A stretch of 11,869 nucleotides of DNA from JAUSNA01 sp964511965 (lineage in GTDB: Bacteria > Patescibacteriota > Microgenomatia > Levybacterales > GWA1-39-11), in NCBI GenBank assembly GCA_964511965.1, contig CAZEGF010000028.1, positions 1-11,869 on the forward strand. Direction: 5' to 3'. The translations under genes and the position numbers were made by a program. This document shows positions 5,927 through 10,858 of this stretch, piece after piece. The notes below the pieces were generated by a model. It had not been told where the DNA came from. It did not search any database and saw only the letters and a list, made by a program, of their open reading frames with translations. Numbering within the stretch: the stretch's first letter is position 1; each line of letters begins with the position of its first letter.

Positions 5927-7645
5927 ATGTTACTTCTCATTATCTTTGCTTTTTTAGCCGGATTTGTGACCGTTTTGTCCCCCTGTATTCTTCCGGTTCT
6001 TCCGATAGTTCTTTCAGGCTCATTAGTTGGAGGGCATAGGCGACCTTTGGGAATTGTTACAGGTTTTATTATAAGTTTTTCTCTTTTTACTCTATTCCTC
6101 TCTGCTATCGTTAGAGCTACCGGTATCTCAGCCGATCTTTTACGAGCCGTGTCTGTTGTGATAGTAATACTTTTTGGTATAAGTCTTCTTCTACCTAACT
6201 TTCAAGTGATTATGGAGAAAGTTTTTACAAAACTTTCAAGTTTGGTTACTTCAAATTCTAAGCAAGCAACCGGATTCTGGAGTGGACTTTTGCTTGGAGT
6301 AAGTCTTGGTCTTGTGTGGACACCTTGCGTTGGACCAATAATAGCTTCAGTTATAACGCTTGCGGCTACGAGTAGCGTTAGTGGAAGCACGATTCTCATA
6401 ACATTTTCGTATGCATTAGGCACAGCAATACCGATGTTTGCGATTACCTATGGTGGAAGACAGTTACTCATGAAAGTTCCTTGGTTACTAAAAAACACTG
6501 CACGGATTCAAAAAGGTTTTGGAATAGTTATGATACTTGTTGCAGTTGGAATATTTTTCAATTTGGACCGACAATTTCAAACCCTAGTTCTTGAGAAATT
6601 TCCTCTCTATGGAACAGGACTCACTAAAATTGAAGATAACGATCTGGTGAAAAATTCCCTGAAAAATTTAAAAGTCCCTGGTGTTGATAAGAATATGTTA
6701 GGCAAACCTATGCCTGATACCAATGCATACCCACCTGCTCCAGAGCTCATTTCCGGTGGAGAATGGATCAATACCAAACCTCTAACCCTCGCTTCTCTTC
6801 GGGGAAAGGTAGTTCTTGTGGATTTCTGGACATATACATGCATTAACTGCATTAGAACACTTCCCTATCTAAAATCTTGGAATGATAAATATAAAGACAA
6901 AGGACTTGTAATTATAGGAGTTCACACACCCGAGTTTGAATTTGAAAAGAATTTTAATAATGTACAAAAGGCAGTTACGGATTTTAAAATCACCTATCCT
7001 GTTATGCAAGATAATAACTACGCCACTTGGAATGCATATAGTAATCAATATTGGCCTGCACATTACTTGATAGATAAGAATGGATCTGTCCGAGATACAC
7101 ACTTTGGTGAGGGTGCTTATGATGAGACTGAAGCAATGATTCAAAAACTGCTGAAAGAAACCGGTGTTGCAGTGAATAGTAAAGTAGAAAATCCAACTTA
7201 CACTGTGGATTCTATGAGCCCGGAAACTTACTTAGGTTACTCTCGAATTGGCAGTGTTGCCTCAAAAGAAACTCTCACCTATGACAAGAAATCAAAATAC
7301 ACCCTACCCAATACGTTGCCACTAAATTCTTTTGCTTTCGGTGGCGATTGGAATGTGGGAGAGCAAACAACAAAACCATACCGTTCTTCAATTCTTGAGT
7401 ACCACTTTATGGCAAAGGATGTGTATCTTGTCATAAACACGACCTCAAATTCTGAGATTAAGGTGAGTCTGGATGGGAAAGTTGTTGATACAACAACTGA
7501 AGGTACAGATGTCAAACAAGGCACTGTTGTCGTCGAGTCAAACAGGCTCTATCATCTCATAAAATTACCAAAAGCTGAGGATCATATATTACGGTTGGAA
7601 TTTCTTGACGACAATGCATCTGTTTATGCATTCACCTTTGGTTGA
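5927..7645 (+). CDS. dipZ: DipZ-type thiol-disulfide transporter: CcdA membrane domain fused to a TlpA-like thioredoxin
   Basis: The 572-residue protein has three parts. Residues 1-215 are a CcdA/DsbD-like membrane domain with the two conserved cysteines in SPCILPVLP (C20) and WTPCVGPII (C134), which relay electrons across the membrane. Residues about 270-412 are a TlpA/ResA-like thioredoxin domain outside the membrane: VVLVDFWTYTCINCIR holds the CxxC active site (C305, C308) and W376-P377 gives the cis-proline. Residues about 420-572 are a beta-rich C-terminal domain like that of mycobacterial DipZ, probably a carbohydrate- or galactose-binding-like fold. It would carry reducing power from cytoplasmic thioredoxin to exported proteins or to peroxide or thiol acceptors. 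No cytochrome gene is nearby, so cytochrome c maturation is not implied. It lies 50 nt after the XRE/membrane pair and has its own promoter with a palindrome over the -35. All catalytic residues are present. The symbol follows domain architecture. Confidence 0.88.
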   Translation: MLLLIIFAFLAGFVTVLSPCILPVLPIVLSGSLVGGHRRPLGIVTGFIISFSLFTLFLSAIVRATGISADLLRAVSVVIVILFGISLLLPNFQVIMEKVFTKLSSLVTSNSKQATGFWSGLLLGVSLGLVWTPCVGPIIASVITLAATSSVSGSTILITFSYALGTAIPMFAITYGGRQLLMKVPWLLKNTARIQKGFGIVMILVAVGIFFNLDRQFQTLVLEKFPLYGTGLTKIEDNDLVKNSLKNLKVPGVDKNMLGKPMPDTNAYPPAPELISGGEWINTKPLTLASLRGKVVLVDFWTYTCINCIRTLPYLKSWNDKYKDKGLVIIGVHTPEFEFEKNFNNVQKAVTDFKITYPVMQDNNYATWNAYSNQYWPAHYLIDKNGSVRDTHFGEGAYDETEAMIQKLLKETGVAVNSKVENPTYTVDSMSPETYLGYSRIGSVASKETLTYDKKSKYTLPNTLPLNSFAFGGDWNVGEQTTKPYRSSILEYHFMAKDVYLVINTTSNSEIKVSLDGKVVDTTTEGTDVKQGTVVVESNRLYHLIKLPKAEDHILRLEFLDDNASVYAFTFG

Positions 7646-7655
7646 AAACCAAAGG
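7635..7655 (+). terminator. Stem-loop over the dipZ-like stop codon (possible atypical terminator)
   Basis: CCTTTGGTT (7635-7643) and AACCAAAGG (7647-7655) form a perfect 9-bp stem with a GAA loop, and the TGA stop (7643-7645) sits at the loop. No T-run follows, so it is not a canonical intrinsic terminator. It may protect the mRNA 3' end or slow release at the stop. Confidence 0.45.
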
Positions 7656-7656
7656 C

Positions 7657-7710
7657 AAGCTCTGCTTAGCGTAGCCAAGCTCTGCTTAGCGTAGCCAAGC
7701 TACGCTTACC
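7657..7710. repeat. Tandem 20-bp hairpin-forming repeats in a convergent gap
   Basis: The 20-bp unit TCTGCTTAGCGTAGCCAAGC occurs at 7661-7680 and, identically, at 7681-7700; it is preceded by CAAGC at 7656-7660. Each copy can fold as GCTT-a-GC-gta-GC-c-AAGC. The last copy also gives AGCGTAG (7688-7694) / CTACGCT (7700-7706) around CCAAG, a perfect 7-bp stem. The core CAAGCTCTGCTTAG recurs at 10590-10603 and, bar its last base, at 10614-10626. The repeat sits between two converging genes (dipZ-like and murF), a typical place for REP-like palindromic elements. No family name can be assigned. Confidence 0.75.
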
Positions 7711-7758
7711 TTCGGATGATTTATTAGAATTTAGGAGTAAGAGTTAAGTATTAAGCTT

Positions 7759-9135
7759 TTATTCTATATTAAAGTAGTCCTGCTTTATTTTCATCCAGTA
7801 ATCTTCTTGACGGGTTAAACTTTTTATATCATTTTGGCTTTCAAGCAAAAATTTGATTGCTTCTTCAAGATATAGTGTGTTTTGTGATCCTTTTACCAAA
7901 ATTATTGCGTTTTCCGGCATTTCTTCTTTTATGTGAAGTCCTGCTTGAATAGCATTTTTGTACCACTCAACTTTAGACGTCATGCCTTTTTTTCCGATTT
8001 TATTTTTAACAATTGGCACAACAAACTCTTGTGTTTGAGGTCCAACACAATAAAGCTCGTCAACTACCTTTATAAGTGAACTTGCTACCTCTTCATGCTC
8101 TTGTTTCGACTCGTTCCCAAGCTCTCTCATATCTCCCATAAGAAAAAGTATAGGCCGACCAGTCTTTTCTTTCAAAGTCTTTAGCATCTCGATGAAGGAA
8201 AGAACGGTTGATTTAGAAGAATTATACGAAGAATCAATTATTAATGAATTTTTAATTCCGGCAAAAAGTGAGGATCTTCCCTTGGGAATTGTAAAGTTTT
8301 TTTCCAACGCTTCTTTAATTTGAGCATATTTAAGTCCCAAACTATGTGTTGCAAGTAAAACTGCCGCAAAACTCTCTCTTGATGCGGGAGGTAAAATAAG
8401 ACCGGGGAAAGAAAGTTCTATTGATCTTTCTCCCTTTGAAGTTTTCACTTTATACGAAAATTTAGTTTTTTTACTAAAGATTGAATAATCGTCGTAAATA
8501 ACCGAATTTTCTTTATTTGAACCAAAAGTCAGAAGGGTAAGTGATTCCTTTTTTGTACGTTTGAAAATTACATCAGACAATCTTTTATCATCTTTATTAT
8601 AAATTCCAACCTTCGTGTATCCATTTGTAATAATTTTGCTATCCTCCTCTGCAATTTTATTAAGTATAAATTCCAAAGTATCTTTTGTATGTTTTTTAAG
8701 TAACTTTTCAAATTGCATGGTGTGTGTTGCCGTTGCATTCAGATCTATACTCATATCAGGCTTTACAATTGTCAGTAAATAGGTCATGTTTTTTGGTGGA
8801 TACGGATCGTCAATGCCCATTTCGACTACAAGATATTGATATTTACGAAGATTTCCAATACAAAAAGGTGCTTTAATGAGAATTTTGAACCAATTTTTGC
8901 TACTAAATCCGTCTAGAGCCAAACCGAGCATACCCAAAGGAACTCCAGTTTCCGAATTTCCACTAACAACTCCGGTTTTGTAAAATTCACTAAGAACTGC
9001 AAAAAGTGCGTTTCTAGTTGAAGATTTTCCGACCGATCCGGCAACTCCAATCACATATGGTCTATGAACTTTAAGTGCAAGCTGTGCCCAAAATCTTAAA
9101 TAGAACAATACAAATCGAACTAATAAATTCCTCAT
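7759..9135 (-). CDS. murF: MurF-type ligase lacking the usual N-terminal UDP-substrate domain
   Basis: The 458-residue protein is a Mur ligase that by homology joins D-Ala-D-Ala to UDP-MurNAc-tripeptide using ATP. It shows the P-loop GSVGKSST (33-40), the MurF-like GNSETGVPLGML (59-70; family form GNxNNxIGxPLTLL), VVEMG (103-107), the central-to-C-terminal IDSSYNSS (300-307; usually DDxYNANP), GDMRELG (334-340) with EH at 346-347, and KGSQNT (415-420). Two oddities stand out. The N-terminal substrate domain (about 80-100 residues) is missing; in its place are about 22 residues rich in aromatic and aliphatic side chains (LLVRFVLFYLRFWAQLAL) that could lie in or on the membrane. The P-loop reads GKSS where GKTT is usual. 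It is leaderless from the ATG at 9135 and diverges from the coiled-coil gene. MurT-like or cyanophycin-type ligases are less likely given GDMRELG and KGS. Confidence 0.85.
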   Translation of the reverse strand: MRNLLVRFVLFYLRFWAQLALKVHRPYVIGVAGSVGKSSTRNALFAVLSEFYKTGVVSGNSETGVPLGMLGLALDGFSSKNWFKILIKAPFCIGNLRKYQYLVVEMGIDDPYPPKNMTYLLTIVKPDMSIDLNATATHTMQFEKLLKKHTKDTLEFILNKIAEEDSKIITNGYTKVGIYNKDDKRLSDVIFKRTKKESLTLLTFGSNKENSVIYDDYSIFSKKTKFSYKVKTSKGERSIELSFPGLILPPASRESFAAVLLATHSLGLKYAQIKEALEKNFTIPKGRSSLFAGIKNSLIIDSSYNSSKSTVLSFIEMLKTLKEKTGRPILFLMGDMRELGNESKQEHEEVASSLIKVVDELYCVGPQTQEFVVPIVKNKIGKKGMTSKVEWYKNAIQAGLHIKEEMPENAIILVKGSQNTLYLEEAIKFLLESQNDIKSLTRQEDYWMKIKQDYFNIE

Positions 9136-9141
9136 CAGGTA

Positions 9142-9150
9142 ATTATATCA
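9142..9150 (-). promoter_or_regulatory. Extended -10 promoter of murF (leaderless)
   Basis: On the minus strand the bases read TGATATAAT: a perfect TATAAT (9142-9147) with the TGn extension (9148-9150). The hexamer ends 6 nt before the ATG at 9135, so the predicted start of transcription coincides with the start codon. No strong -35 is present, as is usual for extended -10 promoters. Confidence 0.65.
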
Positions 9151-9152
9151 CT

Positions 9153-9182
9153 TGACTTAAGTCACAAGTTATAAGTCACAAG
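9153..9182. repeat. Palindrome and direct repeat in the murF / coiled-coil divergent gap
   Basis: TGACTTAAGTCA (9153-9164) is a perfect 12-bp palindrome just upstream of the murF -10. AAGTCACAAG occurs at 9159-9168 and again at 9173-9182, 14 bp apart. They could be operator half-sites for murF or simple slippage products; the area also holds other low-complexity repeats. Confidence 0.5.
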
Positions 9183-9207
9183 CTAGAAGTTAGTAAATTT
9201 TATCCTT

Positions 9208-9235
9208 CTGACTCTTGACTCCTGACTCCTGTCTA
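9208..9235. repeat. Tandem heptamer repeat carrying a -35 box
   Basis: Consecutive 7-mers CTGACTC, TTGACTC, CTGACTC, CTGTCTA run from 9208 to 9235. The second one supplies the TTGACT -35 of the plus-strand gene, so the unit count could shift promoter strength or spacing. Confidence 0.5.
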
Positions 9236-9244
9236 ATATATATT
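9215..9244 (+). promoter_or_regulatory. Promoter of the coiled-coil gene (near-leaderless)
   Basis: TTGACT (9215-9220), an 18-nt spacer, then TATATT (9239-9244); an alternative reading uses TATATA (9237-9242) with a 16-nt spacer. The box ends 7 nt before the ATG at 9252, which predicts a leader of about one nucleotide. Confidence 0.55.
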
Positions 9245-9251
9245 GATACCT

Positions 9252-9746
9252 ATGGATGATACAACCCGTAATGATGAAAACGTCGTTGAAGGACAAATTG
9301 AAGAAGAGACACCTGATATGTCTGGAATTCCTACAGAAATTCAAGATGAGCCACAGTCCGCAGCAGAACTCGTTGTAAGTCTCACAAACTTAATAAATGC
9401 AAATCTAAAGGAAATAAAAGGAATTGAGGAGGAAATGGCAAAACACAAAGAAATGGTAACAACTGTTCTAGATAATGATGCCACATACAAGCAGCATGCT
9501 GAAGCTGCAAAGGAAGCTTCAAGAATAAAAACGAATACCAAAAAAGAAATATTCAAAAGACCTGATGTTAAGCATGTAGTTGAAAAATTGAATGAACTAA
9601 AAGAAAATTTAGCCGATACACGTGAAGAATTATCCAATTACATACAGGAATACGCTACAACTTCAGGACAAAATTACTTTGAAGCTGAAGATGGAACGAT
9701 ACAAGAAATTGTTTACGTTGCAAAACTCCGAAGAAAAGCCGCTTAA
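9252..9746 (+). CDS. Acidic coiled-coil protein of unknown function
   Basis: The 164-residue protein is not recognised as a named family. Residues 1-35 are acidic and probably disordered. Residues about 36-135 are almost entirely helical and charged, with heptad-like spacing (SAAELVVSLTNLINANLKEIKGIEEEMAKH, then EKLNELKENLADTREELSNYIQEY), broken once near RPDVKHVV (103-110). The C-terminal 30 residues contain EAEDGTIQEIVYVAKLRRKAA, a small beta-like tail. No signal peptide or membrane helix is present, so it is cytosolic. From memory, similar helical proteins ending in a short xIVxVAKL-type tail occur widely in Patescibacteria genomes; this needs a profile search to confirm. The ATG at 9252 is preferred over a TTG at 9243 because the latter overlaps the -10 box. 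The gene diverges from murF and precedes a repeat-rich gap. A nucleic-acid or structural role is possible but unsupported. Confidence 0.8.
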   Translation: MDDTTRNDENVVEGQIEEETPDMSGIPTEIQDEPQSAAELVVSLTNLINANLKEIKGIEEEMAKHKEMVTTVLDNDATYKQHAEAAKEASRIKTNTKKEIFKRPDVKHVVEKLNELKENLADTREELSNYIQEYATTSGQNYFEAEDGTIQEIVYVAKLRRKAA

Positions 9747-9751
9747 TTTAA

Positions 9752-10031
9752 CAAAAAAAATACCACTTGTCTTGGGTGCTCCGCACACAGGTAAACCTCA
9801 GAATCATGTGACGCTGAAGCAAGAAAAGCGCAACGCTAAAGCGTTGTCAGCATACAAAAATACCGTAGAATCTGAATATCATTCTGAATTCGTTCAGAAT
9901 CGTTTCGCTGAAGCAAGAGTTGCGGTGAGTACACCGTCATCACAACATTCTCAAAAAAAATACCACTTGCCTTGGCTTTTATAGTATTCTGAAACACTTT
10001 CAGAATCATGTGACGCTGAAGCAAGTTCAGC
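9752..10031. repeat. Degenerate ~200-bp tandem duplication rich in hairpins
   Basis: This fills most of the 343-bp gap between converging genes. A 24-bp block at 9752-9775 recurs at 9952-9975 with one mismatch, exactly 200 bp apart. A 25-bp block at 9799-9823 recurs identically at 10001-10025, and a shortened version lies at 9895-9917. Hairpins: CAACGC/GCGTTG (9831-9836 with 9841-9846), enclosed by GCTGA/TCAGC (9813-9817 with 9847-9851); ATTCTGAA/TTCAGAAT around a TTCG tetraloop (9881-9900); CGGTG/CACCG (9923-9936); ATTCTGAAA/TTTCAGAAT (9986-10006); GCTGAA/TTCAGC (10015-10031). Unit 1 carries about 22 extra bases (the CAACGC hairpin) where unit 2 has a single t. No reading frame here looks real. 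Confidence 0.75.
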
Positions 10032-10081
10032 ATACTACAACAACTGTTAACAAATGGTATTTCTAGGTTAAGTAGATTCGA

Positions 10082-10101
10082 AATAGAAACTAATTTCTAT
10101 T
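10082..10101. repeat. Inverted repeat at the RRM gene's stop codon
   Basis: AATAGAAA (10082-10089) and TTTCTATT (10094-10101) form an 8-bp AT-rich stem around the stop codon of the RRM gene. No T-run follows on the minus strand, so it may mark the mRNA end but is not a standard terminator. Confidence 0.4.
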
Positions 10102-10458
10102 CCAACCACCACCGTGGCCTCCACCTCCGCGTCTATCGTCTCTTCCTCCGTGTCCACCTCGGTCAAATCCTCCTCTAGATCCTCCACCAAAGCCTCCGCC
10201 TTGTGGTCTCTCTTCTCGTGGTCTAGCTACTGAAACGAAAATCGTTCTTTCACCATAAGCAGACTTATCAAGAGCAGTAATTGCTTCTTGAGCTTTAGCG
10301 TCGTCTTCAAGTTCTACAAATCCAAATCCTTTGCTGCGTCCACTATCACGGTCAGTGATAAGGGTTGCTGAAAGAACTGTTCCGTAATCTGCAAATAACG
10401 TCTTAAGGTCGTCTTCTGTTGTTTGATAGGGTAAATTTCCAATATAAAGTTTTGTCAT
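10090..10458 (-). CDS. RRM-type RNA-binding protein with Gly/Arg-rich tail
   Basis: The 122-residue protein has one RNA recognition motif at residues 3-80, with RNP2 = LYIGNL (4-9) and RNP1 = KGFGFVEL (43-50). The aromatic positions that stack on RNA bases are present (Y5, F45, F47). Residues 84-122 form a Gly-rich tail with RGG and GGH repeats. This is the architecture of the small bacterial RRM proteins (cyanobacterial RbpA/Rbp-like), which bind single-stranded RNA in the cytoplasm and are often cold-induced; whether this one is cold-regulated is unknown. It has the best Shine-Dalgarno in the window, AGGAGGTGA (10465-10473), 6 nt before the ATG, and a leader of about 88 nt if the promoter at 10554-10562 is used. 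The gene stands alone between two non-coding gaps. Identification of the domain is secure; the RNA targets are not known. Confidence 0.93.
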   Translation of the reverse strand: MTKLYIGNLPYQTTEDDLKTLFADYGTVLSATLITDRDSGRSKGFGFVELEDDAKAQEAITALDKSAYGERTIFVSVARPREERPQGGGFGGGSRGGFDRGGHGGRDDRRGGGGHGGGWNRN

Positions 10459-10464
10459 GTAATT

Positions 10465-10473
10465 TCACCTCCT
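10465..10473 (-). promoter_or_regulatory. Full-length Shine-Dalgarno of the RRM gene
   Basis: On the minus strand AGGAGGTGA lies 6 nt before the ATG at 10458. It is complementary to the whole anti-SD core and contrasts with the leaderless genes around it, so heavy translation is expected. Confidence 0.85.
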
Positions 10474-10553
10474 GTCTCTGGGATAATAAATAGTAGTGTG
10501 TCTATATCTGTAGGGGCTAAATGCGGCTTTCAATATCCTTCTTAGCTATAATG

Positions 10554-10562
10554 ATTATATCA
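10554..10562 (-). promoter_or_regulatory. Extended -10 promoter of the RRM gene
   Basis: The minus strand reads TGATATAAT, the same extended -10 as at murF. Transcription would start near 10547 and give a leader of about 88 nt. A weak leader hairpin (GCTAA 10516-10520 with TTAGC 10542-10546) is possible. A nearer TATTAT at 10483-10488 is a weaker alternative. Confidence 0.5.
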
Positions 10563-10648
10563 CATTTCTAAAAAAACACTAATGTGATGCAAGCTCTGCT
10601 TAGTGCGAAGCACCAAGCTCTGCTTATATCACATTTCTAAAAAAAACA
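10555..10648. repeat. Partial duplication of the RRM promoter region with a palindromic repeat between the copies
   Basis: The 24-bp segment 10555-10578 (TTATATCACATTTCTA plus an A-run and CA) recurs at 10624-10648 with one extra A. Between them, CAAGCTCTGCTTAG (10590-10603) and CAAGCTCTGCTTA (10614-10626) flank GTGC-GAA-GCAC (10603-10613); the whole folds as GCTT-a-GTGC-gaa-GCAC-c-AAGC (10598-10618). ATCACATT (10559-10566) and AATGTGAT (10581-10588) are also perfect inverted arms. In the distal copy the -10 reads TGATATAAG, a weakened version. Best read as a 69-bp tandem duplication or a small palindromic insertion. Confidence 0.65.
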
Positions 10649-10772
10649 AGCGACTCTATCCTCTAATGATTTTTCTTGATATTTTGTACTCATTATTTAA
10701 CTTCAAAAATTACCGTGAAGCTACAATATTTTCATAAGAGGAGATTTTTGTGTGTATATAGTTTTGCGGATA
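10649..10772. other. AT-rich stretch without a recognisable gene
   Basis: This is the part of the 400-bp RRM-to-methyltransferase gap not covered by the repeats or the orphan transcription unit. It holds no reading frame of note. CTTCA (10701-10705) and TGAAG further on form only a 5-bp inverted repeat, and an AAGAGGAG near 10737 is not followed by a usable coding frame. Confidence 0.5.
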
Positions 10773-10801
10773 TTGACAGACTACAAATGACAATCTATGA
10801 T
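10773..10801 (+). promoter_or_regulatory. Near-consensus orphan promoter
   Basis: A perfect TTGACA (10773-10778), a 17-nt spacer and TATGAT (10796-10801, 5 of 6). It predicts a transcription start near 10808. No plus-strand coding gene follows before the terminator at 10830-10856, which is why I read it as driving a small RNA. Confidence 0.65.
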
Positions 10802-10807
10802 AAAACA

Positions 10808-10856
10808 AGTTTTGGGCTGCCTTAATGAACAACCTCGCTTTGCGGGGTTGTTTTTT
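10808..10856 (+). ncRNA. Candidate ~49-nt small RNA
   Basis: The transcript would run from the predicted start to the end of the T-run. It has about 22 unpaired 5' bases (including TTTTGGGCTGCC) followed by the terminator stem-loop, the usual shape of a minimal base-pairing sRNA. It ends 2 nt short of the methyltransferase gene's 3' end, so it hardly overlaps that mRNA. No known RNA family is recognised. The alternative is a remnant of a lost gene or a transcription-insulating element. Confidence 0.45.
10830..10856 (+). terminator. Intrinsic terminator, plus strand
   Basis: CAACCTCGC (10830-10838) pairs with GCGGGGTTG (10842-10850): 9 bp including one G-T pair, loop TTT, followed directly by TTTTTT (10851-10856). 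The direction is plus: on the minus strand the T-run becomes an upstream A-run and no T-run follows, so it would serve the methyltransferase mRNA only weakly. Confidence 0.85.
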
Positions 10857-10858
10857 CT

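Noticed and set aside
7643..7645. TGA read as glycine (code 25)
   Set aside because: Translation through it would enter the non-coding tandem repeats, and the product already ends at the expected place for a DipZ-type protein; other genes contain no internal TGA.
9622..9984. A 120-residue plus-strand frame overlapping the coiled-coil gene
   Set aside because: It overlaps a better gene in another frame and then runs through the hairpin repeats; no domain signal.
9752..10031. Regularly spaced repeats as a CRISPR array
   Set aside because: Only two to three copies, spacing of about 95-106 and 200 bp, copies internally palindromic and of unequal length, and no cas gene in the window.
10082..10101. 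Intrinsic terminator of the RRM gene
   Set aside because: The stem is entirely AT-rich and overlaps the stop codon, and no T-run follows in the minus direction.
10555..10648. An insertion sequence with target duplication
   Set aside because: The segment between the direct repeats is about 45 bp with no coding capacity, and a 24-bp target duplication would be unusually long; tandem duplication explains it more simply.
10830..10856. Terminator of the methyltransferase gene (minus strand)
   Set aside because: The T-run is on the plus-strand side; on the minus strand the stem is followed by TTCATTAAGG, so it can at best act weakly there.
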